DNA of 64,000 bases from Acetobacter sp. UBA5411 (GTDB taxonomy: Bacteria; Pseudomonadota; Alphaproteobacteria; Acetobacterales; Acetobacteraceae): positions 48,341 to 112,340 of the forward strand of contig NZ_DHNR01000043.1 of NCBI RefSeq assembly GCF_002409645.1, read 5' to 3'. The notes under the pieces were generated by a model that saw only the letters and a program-made list of their open reading frames with translations, made no database searches and was not told the origin of the DNA. Both the position numbers and the translations under genes were made by a program. Shown here one piece after another: positions 25,676 through 34,869 of the stretch. The first letter of the stretch is position 1. Every line of letters begins with the position of its first letter.

Positions 25676-26491
25676 ATGGCGCAGGTTCTCGTCGTCACAT
25701 CCGGCAAGGGCGGCGTCGGTAAGACCACCACCACCGCTGCCCTCGGCGCGGCGCTTGCAAAGACGGGCAAGTCCGTTGTCGTGGTCGATTTCGACGTTGG
25801 CCTGCGGAATCTCGATCTGGTGATGGGTGCCGAGCGTCGGGTCGTTTTCGATCTGGTGAATGTAATTCAGGGTGACGCGAAGCTGAATCAGGCGCTCATC
25901 AAGGACAAGCGCCTTGATACGCTCTCTCTGCTTCCGGCTTCCCAGACCCGTGACAAGGATGCTCTGACGGAAGAAGGCGTGGCGAAGGTCATGGCCGAAC
26001 TGAAAGAGAAGTTCGACTGGGTGGTCTGCGACAGTCCGGCTGGCATTGAGCGCGGTGCCCAGCTGGCCATGGCGCACGCCGATCAGGCCGTGATTGTCAC
26101 CAATCCGGAAGTCTCTTCCGTGCGCGACAGTGACCGCATCATCGGCATGCTGGACAGCACGACGGAGAAGGCGAAGACGGGTGAAAAGATGCCCAAGCAT
26201 CTTCTGCTGACCCGTTATGATCCTGCCCGCGCCGCTCGCGGAGAAATGCTGAGCGTCGATGACGTTCTGGACATTCTCTCGATCCCGCTGATCGGCATCA
26301 TTCCGGAAAGCCAGGATGTCCTGCGCTCCTCCAACCTCGGTGCGCCTGTCACGCTGGCCGCTCCCGAAAGCGCACCCGCCCGCGCGTATTTCGAGGCTGT
26401 GCGTCGTCTGGCCGGCGAAAAGGTGGACGTCACGGTTCCTACCGAGAAGAAAGGTCTGTTTGACTGGCTCTTCAAGCGGGGTGCTGCATGA
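25676..26491 (+). CDS. minD: septum site-determining ATPase MinD
   Basis: MinD is the membrane-associated ATPase that recruits MinC and oscillates with MinE. The 271-residue protein has the deviant Walker A motif GKGGVGKTT at residues 10-18, VVVDFDVGLRNLDLVMG, VVCDSPAGIERGA and a C-terminal amphipathic helix KKGLFDWLFKR that binds membrane. An AAGGAC ribosome site precedes the ATG. Its last four bases (ATGA) overlap the start of minE. Confidence 0.98.
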   Translation: MAQVLVVTSGKGGVGKTTTTAALGAALAKTGKSVVVVDFDVGLRNLDLVMGAERRVVFDLVNVIQGDAKLNQALIKDKRLDTLSLLPASQTRDKDALTEEGVAKVMAELKEKFDWVVCDSPAGIERGAQLAMAHADQAVIVTNPEVSSVRDSDRIIGMLDSTTEKAKTGEKMPKHLLLTRYDPARAARGEMLSVDDVLDILSIPLIGIIPESQDVLRSSNLGAPVTLAAPESAPARAYFEAVRRLAGEKVDVTVPTEKKGLFDWLFKRGAA

Positions 26492-26784
26492 GCTTTCTCG
26501 CAAATCTTTTCAACCGCAAGTCATCCGCGCCTGTAGCGCGTGACCGGTTGCAGATTCTTCTCGCTCATGAACGTGCCAACCTTGGCGAAGGCAAGTCCGA
26601 TCTTCTGGTCCAGCTCCAGAAAGAGATCATGGAAGTGATCAGCCGGCACATCGCCGTCGATCAGGACAAGGTTCAGGTCAAGCTGGACCGTGGTTCGGGA
26701 TGTTCCATGCTGGAAATCGATATCGAGGTTCCGGGCATTGAGCAGAACGGCAAGGAAAAGAAAGGCGACGCCCATTCTGTGTGA
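26488..26784 (+). CDS. minE: cell division topological specificity factor MinE
   Basis: MinE stimulates the MinD ATPase and restricts MinCD to the poles. The 98-residue protein shows the N-terminal membrane-targeting FLANLFNRK, the anti-MinCD helix region ARDRLQILLAHERAN and the dimerisation domain LLVQLQKEIMEVISRHI with VQVKLDRG. Its ATG overlaps the minD stop by four bases. A strong terminator follows 27 bases downstream, closing the min operon. Confidence 0.97.
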   Translation: MSFLANLFNRKSSAPVARDRLQILLAHERANLGEGKSDLLVQLQKEIMEVISRHIAVDQDKVQVKLDRGSGCSMLEIDIEVPGIEQNGKEKKGDAHSV

Positions 26785-26810
26785 ATGTGGTTAGTCTGAC
26801 TGAATGATGA

Positions 26811-26843
26811 AATGGCGTCCCGAATAACCGGGACGCCATTTTT
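26811..26843 (+). terminator. rho-independent terminator of minCDE
   Basis: AATGGCGTCCCG at 26811-26822 pairs perfectly with CGGGACGCCATT at 26829-26840 around a six-base loop, followed by TTT on the plus strand (five T in all from 26839). A 12-bp GC-rich stem makes this a strong terminator. Confidence 0.93.
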
Positions 26844-26930
26844 CGTTTCAGAAGCCCGACAAGGTTAATCTGCCTTGTCACTATGCGGTTAAAATGGCGG
26901 CAGACTAAAAACGTCCGCCGCCTGCTTCAT

Positions 26931-29093
26931 TTAGCCTCCAAAAGGACGGAACGAACGCCGTGGACGATGCGGTCGGTAGTCGCTCTCGTTCATACGGAAA
27001 TCCGGCACGCCACCCATCAGTGGATCGGTAATGCTGTCGCACCCGTTTTCCAGATGTCCGGCAAGCTGAACCTTGAAGCTGGAATCCCCCTCGACCTCGA
27101 TCGTCAGGTCATACCAGCCGCCTGTCTCCTTGGTCATGACCGTCAGCACATGGGACTCCATCGGCTCAAGCACATGACGTCCACGCAGGACTTCGCCTGA
27201 ATAACCATCCGTGATGCGCAGACGGGCGCTTGTGTGAGCGTGATTGACTAGATCAATCAGAAGGATGTTCTCAAAGCGCTCCGAGCGACTGTTGACGCCG
27301 ACCTGAGCAAACGATCCTCCGCGTAATGTGCCCTTGAACAGACGATAGAAACCGTTGGGGCCATGCACGGACAGGTCATAGGTGCGATCGGAGTCCGATG
27401 CAGACCATGTGTCACTCAGACGCTTGTGGTCTTCAATGGTGTAGAAGCGGGCCACGTCGGTCGCATTGGCGTCGCGGACATGGAAAGCAACGCCTGCGTC
27501 ACCAGTATTGTGGAAACCCAGAACCATCTTTCCGGCACTTGCGTGCGGGGTCGAATGGATGTGCAGATCGTAAGGAAGCGCTCTTGCCCGACGCACGCCT
27601 TTTTCCTGCACAGGCACGCTCTGGTTTGTGGGAACAGCCGGCACATAGCTGTCGTGCCGCTTGGCATCGACCGGTGCGAAGCTGGTTGTGGATGGCAGCG
27701 GGGCGACACGGGTGTTCGGATTTTCGAAATCGAACGCCGATGTCAGATCGCCGGAAACCACGCGACGCCAAGGCGAGATATTGGTTTCGATCAGGCCCGG
27801 ATAGTGTGGTGCAAAACGGGCTTCGAGGAAGCGGATAAGCGACGTGTGGTCGAACATCTCAGAGTTGACCCAGCCACCACGGCTCCACGGAGAGACGACC
27901 AGCATCGGTACACGCGGACCAAAACCGTAAGGGCCGGCAACATAGCTGGATGAGCCGGGATAGATTTCGTTTTCGATGGAGACTGTCGAGTTGCCCTGCG
28001 TCGTTGACGGCGGCGGTGAGGGGGGAACGATGTGATCGAAAAAGCCGTCATTTTCATCGAACATGATGAACAGGGCGGTCTTGCTCCAGACATCCGGGTT
28101 GTCCGTGAGAATGTCGAGAACCTGCGAAATGTACCAGGCGCCATAGTTCGAAGGCCAGTTCGGATGCTCGGAATAGGCTTCCGGTGCGACGATCCATGAA
28201 ACCTGTGGCAGTGTTCCGGCTTTGACGTCAGCCTTGAAAATATCGAACAGCGTGCCGGACACGGCCGTGTTGGTGCCTGTGCGCGCCTTCTGGGCCAGTG
28301 GGGATGAGTCAGCAGCGTTCTGATACTGGTGGAAATACAGCAGCGATGTATCGCCGTAATTTCCAATATAGGGATTGCTCGTCCAGCCCCATGAACCGGT
28401 AGCACTCAGACCGGTGCCGATGTCCTGATACACTTTCCACGAAACGCCAGCCGCTTCCAGACGCTCGGGATAGGTTGACCAGCCGTAACCGGCTTCAGCG
28501 TTGCTGACCACTGGACCGCCACCCGTGCCGTCGTTTCCGACATAACCGGTCCACATGTAATAGCGGTTTGGATCGGTCGCGCCCATGATCGAGCAGTGAT
28601 AGGAATCACAGATCGTGAAGGCGTCGGCCAGAGCATAATGGAAAGGCACGTCTTCACGCACGAGATGCGACATGCAGGTCGTGGTCTTGGCCGCGATCCA
28701 GCCATCCCAGTTACCATTGTTCCAGGCTTCGTGGGTCGTCGCCCAGTCATGCGGCAGGTCGGCAAGGAACTGCATGCCCATGTCCGGCGCATCCGGATGA
28801 AACGGCATGACCTTGTCGGTACCATGCGGTTGGCTCCAGACCGTGTTGCCAGACGGCAGACGAACAGCGCGAGGATCATTATAGCCCCGGACCCCCTGAA
28901 GCATGCCGAAATAATGATCGAACGAGCGGTTTTCCTGCATGAGGAAGATGACATGTTCGATATCGTCAATGGAACGGGTGCGGGTATTGGCCGGCATCGC
29001 AACGGCCTTGCCGATGCTCTGCTGCAGCGTTGTCGCCATAGCGCCCGATGTCAAAAGCTTGAGAAAATTACGGCGATCTGTCTCGGTCATCAC
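26931..29093 (-). CDS. phosphocholine-specific phospholipase C, Tat-exported
   Basis: A 720-residue phosphoesterase of the non-hemolytic/phosphocholine phospholipase C family, which splits phosphatidylcholine or related lipids in the periplasm or outside the cell. The twin-arginine signal DRRNFLKLL is at residues 6-14. The catalytic core shows HVIFLMQENRSFDHYFG, SIMGATDPNRYYMWTG, FIMFDENDGFFDHIVPP and RVPMLVVSPWSRGG. Two C-terminal DUF756-type domains with YDLSVHGPNGFYRLFKG follow. The length is typical. Acetic acid bacteria contain phosphatidylcholine, so membrane-lipid turnover or phosphate scavenging is plausible. Confidence 0.92.
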   Translation of the reverse strand: MMTETDRRNFLKLLTSGAMATTLQQSIGKAVAMPANTRTRSIDDIEHVIFLMQENRSFDHYFGMLQGVRGYNDPRAVRLPSGNTVWSQPHGTDKVMPFHPDAPDMGMQFLADLPHDWATTHEAWNNGNWDGWIAAKTTTCMSHLVREDVPFHYALADAFTICDSYHCSIMGATDPNRYYMWTGYVGNDGTGGGPVVSNAEAGYGWSTYPERLEAAGVSWKVYQDIGTGLSATGSWGWTSNPYIGNYGDTSLLYFHQYQNAADSSPLAQKARTGTNTAVSGTLFDIFKADVKAGTLPQVSWIVAPEAYSEHPNWPSNYGAWYISQVLDILTDNPDVWSKTALFIMFDENDGFFDHIVPPSPPPSTTQGNSTVSIENEIYPGSSSYVAGPYGFGPRVPMLVVSPWSRGGWVNSEMFDHTSLIRFLEARFAPHYPGLIETNISPWRRVVSGDLTSAFDFENPNTRVAPLPSTTSFAPVDAKRHDSYVPAVPTNQSVPVQEKGVRRARALPYDLHIHSTPHASAGKMVLGFHNTGDAGVAFHVRDANATDVARFYTIEDHKRLSDTWSASDSDRTYDLSVHGPNGFYRLFKGTLRGGSFAQVGVNSRSERFENILLIDLVNHAHTSARLRITDGYSGEVLRGRHVLEPMESHVLTVMTKETGGWYDLTIEVEGDSSFKVQLAGHLENGCDSITDPLMGGVPDFRMNESDYRPHRPRRSFRPFGG

Positions 29094-29320
29094 TTTGCTT
29101 TCGTGACTGGTGTGGACTCACGAATGCGCTGATAGCCTTGAAGAGAAGAGCGTAGGTGACAGTATAATTAACGTGCTGTTAATGTTTTGATGCAGATGGG
29201 ATACTTTTGTTTATAAAAAGATACAAATATAATTAATCGTGAAAATCTATAGTGTTTGAACTTTCATTTGAAGAGTGTGAAATATTACTTTTACAGTTTT
29301 TGATGCCGTAAAAGAAAAGA
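29094..29320. other. AT-rich intergenic region upstream of the phospholipase gene
   Basis: About 230 bases, clearly richer in A and T than the genes around it, between the phospholipase start and the mqo terminator. It should hold the phospholipase promoter, but no clear pho box or -35/-10 pair is evident. Confidence 0.35.
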
Positions 29321-29361
29321 AGACTTTCCAGAACAGAAAAATGTTTCTGTCCAGAAAGTCT
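29321..29361 (-). terminator. terminator of mqo
   Basis: An imperfect long hairpin: AGACTTTCCAGAACAGAAA at 29321-29339 pairs with TTTCTGTCCAGAAAGTCT at 29344-29361 with one bulge. On the minus strand it is followed by a T-rich run (TCTTTTCTTTT), consistent with termination 70 bases after the mqo stop. Confidence 0.75.
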
Positions 29362-29431
29362 CCTTGCAGGGCCTGCCTCATAACGCAGTGATGATCCGGC
29401 ACAGGGGAGCCTGTCCGGATCAGGAAACCTT

Positions 29432-30928
29432 TCAGTCTTCCAGACGAAGGGCTTCCGTTGTGTCTTTGCGGAGCGTCTCGCAAAGCGGCTGGTTGTCAGA
29501 GAGCTTCTGCCCAAAGGAGGGGATCATTTCCTTGAGCTTGGCATCCCACGCCGGAAGCTGGGCGGCAAAGCACTTGCGGATCACGTTGAGCATGATCGGG
29601 GCCGCCGTGGAGGCTCCCGGCGAAGCACCAAGAAGCGCTGCAACCGACCCGTCAGCCGAACTGATCACTTCCGTGCCGAACTGAAGCACGCCGCCTTTTT
29701 TCGCATCAGACTTGATGACCTGCACACGCTGACCGGCGACAACCAGTTCCCAGTCCTCGTCACGGGCGTCCGGCACGAATTCCCGAAGCGCTTTCATCCG
29801 GTCGGCATTGCTCTGGAGAACCTGCTGGATCAGATACTTGGTGAGCGCCCAGTTGTCGCGGGCCACGGCCAGAATCGCGCCGATATTACCGGCATTGATT
29901 GAGCGCGGCAGATCAAGCAGCGAGCCTTTTTTCAGGAAGCGGGTCGAGAATCCGGCATAAGGTCCGAACAGCAGGGCAGGCTGACCGTCAATCATGCGGG
30001 TATCGAGATGCGGCACCGACATTGGCGGTGCGCCGACCGACGCCTTGCCATACACCTTGGCGCGGTGAGCAGCGATGACGTCGGGGTTCTTGCAGCGCAG
30101 GAACTGGCCGCTGACCGGGAAGCCGCCATAACCGCGGGCTTCCGGGATACCGGTTTTCTGAAGCAGCGGAAGCGCCGCGCCGCCAGCGCCAATGAAGAGA
30201 AAGCGGGTGGTGATCGTGCGTGACTGGCCCGTATGCAGCGCCTTGACGCGCACATTCCACAGGCCGTCAGCGCTGCGTTTGATGTCCTCGATCTCATGAC
30301 CCGTGTGCAGGGCGACACCCGGCTTTTCTTTCAGGGCCTTGATCAAAAGACGCGACAGAGCACCGAAATTGACGTCAGTACCGGAAGCGATCCACGTCGC
30401 CGCCAGTTTCTCACCCGCCGGACGGTTCTTCATCACCAGCGGGATCCACTGACGCAGCTGATTGGGGTCTTCCGAATACCGCATGCCGGAAAAGAGCGGG
30501 TGGTCTTTCAGGGCCTCATAGCGACGGCGGAGAAAATCGACGTTCTTGTCGCCCCACACGAAACTCATATGCGCGACCGGGGTTATGAAATCCCGCGGGT
30601 TGGCGATCTGGCCGGTTTTGACGAGATAGGACCAGAACTGACGCGATACCTGAAACTGTTCGTTGACGTTCAGCGCCTTGGTGATGTCGATGCTGCCGTC
30701 GGCATTCTCGGAGGTGTAGTTCAGCTCGCAGAGAGCGGAATGCCCGGTTCCGGCGTTGTTCCAGGCATTCGAGCTTTCCTGCGCCACATCGTCGAGGCGC
30801 TCGAAGATGTCGATCGTCCAGTCTGGCTGCAGCGTGTTGAGAAAGGTGCCGAGCGTGGCGCTCATGACACCTCCGCCAATCAGGAGAACGTCCGTCGAAG
30901 CACGGACTTCAGTCGTTGCAGCACTCAT
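29432..30928 (-). CDS. mqo: malate:quinone oxidoreductase
   Basis: A 498-residue membrane-peripheral FAD enzyme that oxidises malate to oxaloacetate and passes electrons to ubiquinone, standing in for NAD-linked malate dehydrogenase. Family features: DVLLIGGGVMSATLGTFL (FAD-binding), ESSNAWNNAGTGHSALCELNYT, KALNVNEQFQVSRQFW, HMSFVWG, FIGAGGAALPLLQKTGIPE and LLGASPGASTA. Length is typical. The 335-base gap to the divergent OsmC gene contains a hairpin in the mqo leader. In acetic acid bacteria Mqo is a standard TCA-cycle component. Confidence 0.97.
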   Translation of the reverse strand: MSAATTEVRASTDVLLIGGGVMSATLGTFLNTLQPDWTIDIFERLDDVAQESSNAWNNAGTGHSALCELNYTSENADGSIDITKALNVNEQFQVSRQFWSYLVKTGQIANPRDFITPVAHMSFVWGDKNVDFLRRRYEALKDHPLFSGMRYSEDPNQLRQWIPLVMKNRPAGEKLAATWIASGTDVNFGALSRLLIKALKEKPGVALHTGHEIEDIKRSADGLWNVRVKALHTGQSRTITTRFLFIGAGGAALPLLQKTGIPEARGYGGFPVSGQFLRCKNPDVIAAHRAKVYGKASVGAPPMSVPHLDTRMIDGQPALLFGPYAGFSTRFLKKGSLLDLPRSINAGNIGAILAVARDNWALTKYLIQQVLQSNADRMKALREFVPDARDEDWELVVAGQRVQVIKSDAKKGGVLQFGTEVISSADGSVAALLGASPGASTAAPIMLNVIRKCFAAQLPAWDAKLKEMIPSFGQKLSDNQPLCETLRKDTTEALRLED

Positions 30929-30981
30929 AACACTCTCCGGTAGATAACGTGTGACAAACCACAGGAATACATTGGCTGAGA

Positions 30982-31008
30982 CGGGCCATCAGCCGGGAGA
31001 ATGGCCCG
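30982..31008. promoter_or_regulatory. hairpin in the mqo upstream region
   Basis: CGGGCCAT at 30982-30989 pairs exactly with ATGGCCCG at 31001-31008. It lies about 55-80 bases upstream of the mqo start, within its likely 5' leader. It may be an operator or leader stem; nothing links it to a known regulator. Confidence 0.35.
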
Positions 31009-31263
31009 GTCAGGACCATAAGGAAAGCCTTTCCCCCGCCATGTTTTCTCCAGCGTTTCATCTTGGACTGGCCGTTCACCGCCCCTGAAGCCTGTACAAT
31101 TCCAAAACATCGTCACCGGTATGCACATGATTTGTCCGGTTTGCTGCATCATCTCTTTGCGAGCATCCGGAAACGGCTCTGGTTCTCGGGCGTTCTGACT
31201 CCCACATGGTCTGCGGATGGCGATTCCAGCCGGAACGCAGACTGCCTTGAAGGAGCGACTGCA

Positions 31264-31692
31264 ATGACGATCAAAAAATACGGCACAGCCCACTGGGAAG
31301 GGAACATCAAGGAAGGCAAGGGCCTGATTTCCACTGAAAGCGGCGCGCTGAAGGATCAGCCTTATGGCTTCAACACCCGCTTTGAAGGCAAGCCCGGTTC
31401 CAATCCTGAGGAACTGATCGGCGCGGCCCATGCATCGTGCTTCACGATGGCGCTTTCGCTTATCCTCGGTGATGCGGGCTATACAGCCACGGCTCTTGAT
31501 ACAAAGGCTGTCGTGTCGCTGGACAAGCAGGACGCCGGGTTCGCCATCACTGCAATCCACCTGACGCTTACAGGCACGGTTCCAAACGTCAGTCAGGAAG
31601 AATTCAAGAAACTGGCTGAAAAGGCCAAAGAGAACTGCCCGGTTTCCAAGCTGTTCAAGACCGAGATTTCTCTGGACGCTACTCTCAACTGA
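31264..31692 (+). CDS. OsmC family peroxiredoxin
   Basis: A 142-residue OsmC/OhrA-family protein that reduces organic hydroperoxides with a cysteine pair. The two cysteines are in AAHASCFTMALS (about residue 60) and KENCPVSKLF (near residue 126). AGGAG at 31251-31255 lies eight bases before the ATG at 31264, although the frame is open 200 bases further upstream. Length and the N-terminal KKYGTAHWEG fit OsmC rather than Ohr. A terminator hairpin follows directly. Confidence 0.93.
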   Translation: MTIKKYGTAHWEGNIKEGKGLISTESGALKDQPYGFNTRFEGKPGSNPEELIGAAHASCFTMALSLILGDAGYTATALDTKAVVSLDKQDAGFAITAIHLTLTGTVPNVSQEEFKKLAEKAKENCPVSKLFKTEISLDATLN

Positions 31693-31700
31693 GAACTGTT

Positions 31701-31731
31701 CCGGTGCAGGAGATTAATATTCCTGCACCGG
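31701..31731. terminator. hairpin between convergent osmC-like gene and bioB
   Basis: CCGGTGCAGGA at 31701-31711 pairs perfectly with TCCTGCACCGG at 31721-31731 across a nine-base AT loop. It occupies the 48-base gap between convergent genes and probably ends both transcripts, although U-tracts are poor. Confidence 0.7.
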
Positions 31732-31740
31732 GCCTCGCAG

Positions 31741-32748
31741 TTATTTTGCCGAAACGGTGGTGCTCATGCCCAGCCGATCGAGCAACTGGCGGTCCCGCGT
31801 GGCCGCCGGGTTTGGGGTCGTCAGCAGACGCTCGCCATAGAAGATCGAGTTTGCTCCGGCGAGGAAGCAGAGAGTCTGCGCCTCGTCCGTCATGTTCTCG
31901 CGTCCGGCCGCCAGACGCACATGACTGGCTGGCATCGTGATGCGAGCTGCGGCGATCACGCGCACGAAATCGATCGGATCAACTTCCTCTGCTGTTTGCA
32001 GCGGTGTCCCGGCAACCTTCACGAGGAGGTTGATCGGCACGCTCTCGGGGTGCTTCGGCATGGAAGCCAGTGACGCGATCATCCCTGCGCGATCTGATTC
32101 ACCTTCGCCCATGCCGACAATGCCGCCGCAGCACACATTGATGCCTGCGTCACGGACGTTGGACAGCGTGTCGAGACGATCCTGATAGGTGCGTGTGGAG
32201 ATGATCTCGCCATAAAATTCCGGCGAGGTGTCGATGTTATGGTTGTAGTAATCCAGTCCGGCGTCCTTGAGACGATGCGCCTGCCGGTCATCCAGCATTC
32301 CAAGCGTGACGCAGGTTTCGAGACCAAGCGCTTTCACGCCTTCGATCATGGAGCAGACCGTTTCCAGATCGTGATCCTTCGGGGAGCGCCAGGCTGCCCC
32401 CATGCAGAAGCGGGCGGCCCCGGCTTCCTTGGCGCGTTTCGCTTCTGCGATCACACCCTCAACCGCCATCAGCTTTTCCGCCTTGATGCGCTCGTCATGA
32501 CGTGAGCTTTGCGGGCAGTAGGCGCAGTCTTCCGGGCAACCACCGGTCTTGATCGACAGAAGCGTCGAGATCTGGATTTCCGTCGGGTCGAAGAACTGAC
32601 GGTGCAGGGTCTGTGCCCGGTAAATCAGCTCGGGAAAAGGAAGATTCAGAAGCGTTTCGACTTCGTCACGTGTCCAGTCGTGCCGTAACGGCGTTCCTGC
32701 GTTCGTCTGGGACGGAGAAAGGGCGCTGAGGGAGCTGCCGTCTGCCAT
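31741..32748 (-). CDS. bioB: biotin synthase BioB
   Basis: A 335-residue radical SAM enzyme that inserts sulfur into dethiobiotin. The SAM cluster motif CPEDCAYC has C71, C75 and C78; the auxiliary [2Fe-2S] ligands are in CVTLG and the VCCGGIVGMGE region. GAARFCMGAAWR and YYNHNIDTSPEFY are further signatures. It is not next to other bio genes here. The N-terminal 20 residues are a non-conserved Ser/Pro-rich extension. ATG 32748 is the only good start. Confidence 0.97.
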   Translation of the reverse strand: MADGSSLSALSPSQTNAGTPLRHDWTRDEVETLLNLPFPELIYRAQTLHRQFFDPTEIQISTLLSIKTGGCPEDCAYCPQSSRHDERIKAEKLMAVEGVIAEAKRAKEAGAARFCMGAAWRSPKDHDLETVCSMIEGVKALGLETCVTLGMLDDRQAHRLKDAGLDYYNHNIDTSPEFYGEIISTRTYQDRLDTLSNVRDAGINVCCGGIVGMGEGESDRAGMIASLASMPKHPESVPINLLVKVAGTPLQTAEEVDPIDFVRVIAAARITMPASHVRLAAGRENMTDEAQTLCFLAGANSIFYGERLLTTPNPAATRDRQLLDRLGMSTTVSAK

Positions 32749-32940
32749 GGCCGGAGGATGTTCCTGTTATCTGCGGGATACCTGTTCTGGCACGGAATGC
32801 CCTCCGTTTTCAACGCGCAGAAAGAGTCCGGTCCGATGATAGCAGGAGAAAAAATCGTTCATCACAGGTGGGAAAGGTAAGAGGGCGGAAACTTAAGCAC
32901 TTTTTATCTTCTGTCAGGCATCGTTACGCATCAAACTGTG

Positions 32941-34746
32941 ATGAGTGTGCCGGGTCAGATGGGGCTCCACGAAAATGATAGAGCCAGCGCTTCGGTTGAG
33001 CGTAGGTTGGAACAACTGGCGGCACTGGCGTTTGCTGCGGCAGATGTGCTGTTTGAAGTGGATCGCGCCTTCCGTATCCGCCATGTCGGCGGTGCTATTC
33101 AGAAACTGACCGGCCACAGTGCCAGGGCAGTCAGAGGCATGTCTCTGTTCGACATGCTTATTCCTTCGGATCGCATCTTTCTGAAACGGGTGGTGGAGGC
33201 GTTTGATCAGGGCGAGCCGGTCAGACGCACGGCTGTCCGGTTTCTGCGCGGTGAGAGTGAAAATACTGTCGCCATGCTGGGCATGACGGTCATGCCGGGC
33301 AGCGTTGGAGAACGTCTTGTGACCGCGACCATTCTGGATCGTGGTTTTACGTCGGCTTCCTCCGAGGATGGTTTCCTTGACCGCTCCTCCTTCCTGAGTG
33401 TTGCGCAGCGGTTGACTTCGGTAGGCGACGAGAAAGCGCAGTTCAATCTCGTGATGCTGGGTCTGCCTCAGACGGTAAAAAGCGCCGCGATGCAGGACAC
33501 GGCGCTAGGCAAGGCGGTTTATGCGGAAATCGAGGCGATTCTCCGTTTGAGTAGCGAAAACGGGGCTGTCACTCGTCTTGGCAATGGCGCCTTCGCTTAC
33601 TTTCAGAAAGTTGGAGATGACCCCAATCTTGTCGCGGAGAAGATTGTTGAGGCGACAGAGGTTCCCCTGACCCGTCCTTTTATCCAGAAGCTGCCGCTTG
33701 ATGCGATGCTTATGGAACACAAGGAAATCGAGAAGGCGCTGAACTACGCGCTGGAAACATTTGCTGATGAGAGAACCAGACAGGGGATAGCATTCGAAAA
33801 TCTGCCGGACTGTCTGGCTGCGGCCAACAATCGAGACCGGGGGATGGTGACGTCCTGCCGCAATATCATCAAGGACGAGACATTCTTTCAGGTGCTGCAG
33901 CCCATTCTGACACTGAAGAACGGGATTATTCAGCATTATGAGGTTCTGACGCGGTTTGCCGAGGGCGTCGCTCGGGGAATCGCCAATACGGGCGATTTCA
34001 TCCAGATTGCCGAACAGATCGGCATGATCAACACCTTTGACCTTCTGAACTGCGTCAAGACCATCAAGCTGCTCCAGCAGCTTCCCAATGAAATCAAACT
34101 TGCCCTGAATGTCTCCGGACGTTCAGTGCAGTCCGCCGGATTCGCCAGTCAGATGATGAATCTTCTGGATTCGGCAGAAATGAAAGTCAGTCCGTCACGT
34201 CTGCTTATCGAAATCACCGAAACACGAGGCATCACCGATTTTGATGGGGCGACTTCGCTCCTTCAGTGGCTGGTGAAGCGTGGACACAGGATCTGCCTGG
34301 ATGACTTCGGTGCGGGAGCGATGAGCTTTGAATATCTTCGCCGCTTTCCCGTGGATTATGTGAAAATCGATGGGCACTTCTTTCGGAACGCCATGACCAG
34401 TGGGCGGGACAGGATTCTGATCAGGGCGATAGCCCGCTGCTCCTTTGAGCTGGGATGCAGGACCGTGGCGGAAATGATCGAAACCGAAGTGGATGCGGCT
34501 CTGGCGAAAGAGCTGGGTGTGGAATGTGGACAGGGATGGTTGTTCGGGCAGCCGGTTACTGCCGATCAATTGCTCGCTTCGGTAGAGCGTGTGACCAGAA
34601 TACAGGGTCGATCTGGTTCGGAAAATTTTCCGCTTTCCCGCACAGCCTCTTTGCCTGTCCGGCGTAAGGAAATCGAGAAGGAAGCCCCGCCGGCCTTAAA
34701 AGCAAAGGCTCCCCGAAAAAAGATGACGGCTAGAGATAATTCCTGA
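32941..34746 (+). CDS. PAS-EAL cyclic-di-GMP phosphodiesterase with degenerate GGDEF-like middle
   Basis: A 601-residue cytoplasmic signalling protein without membrane segments. An N-terminal PAS-like domain (DVLFEVDRAFRIRHVGGAIQKLTG) is followed by a middle region of GGDEF-like spacing but with no GGDEF motif, then an EAL domain from about residue 305. Catalytic EAL residues are kept: YEVLTRF (variant of EAL), LNVSGRSV, LIEITET, LDDFGAGAMS, YVKIDG, AEMIET and QGWLFGQP. It should therefore hydrolyse cyclic di-GMP, although the EVL and MIET variants deviate from consensus. The tail is basic and Lys/Ala/Pro-rich. Start is uncertain between 32941 and 32959. No cognate cyclase is adjacent. Confidence 0.82.
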   Translation: MSVPGQMGLHENDRASASVERRLEQLAALAFAAADVLFEVDRAFRIRHVGGAIQKLTGHSARAVRGMSLFDMLIPSDRIFLKRVVEAFDQGEPVRRTAVRFLRGESENTVAMLGMTVMPGSVGERLVTATILDRGFTSASSEDGFLDRSSFLSVAQRLTSVGDEKAQFNLVMLGLPQTVKSAAMQDTALGKAVYAEIEAILRLSSENGAVTRLGNGAFAYFQKVGDDPNLVAEKIVEATEVPLTRPFIQKLPLDAMLMEHKEIEKALNYALETFADERTRQGIAFENLPDCLAAANNRDRGMVTSCRNIIKDETFFQVLQPILTLKNGIIQHYEVLTRFAEGVARGIANTGDFIQIAEQIGMINTFDLLNCVKTIKLLQQLPNEIKLALNVSGRSVQSAGFASQMMNLLDSAEMKVSPSRLLIEITETRGITDFDGATSLLQWLVKRGHRICLDDFGAGAMSFEYLRRFPVDYVKIDGHFFRNAMTSGRDRILIRAIARCSFELGCRTVAEMIETEVDAALAKELGVECGQGWLFGQPVTADQLLASVERVTRIQGRSGSENFPLSRTASLPVRRKEIEKEAPPALKAKAPRKKMTARDNS

Positions 34747-34869
34747 CCTCATTCGGTGTTTTCGCTCCAGATCACACAGTCTGCCCTTTTTGATCTCTTC
34801 TCTTGACCTGCATGGCATTTAGGCGCAGGCGAGGGCGTTTGACGTCATAGGTTCAGGACGGGGGAGGCA

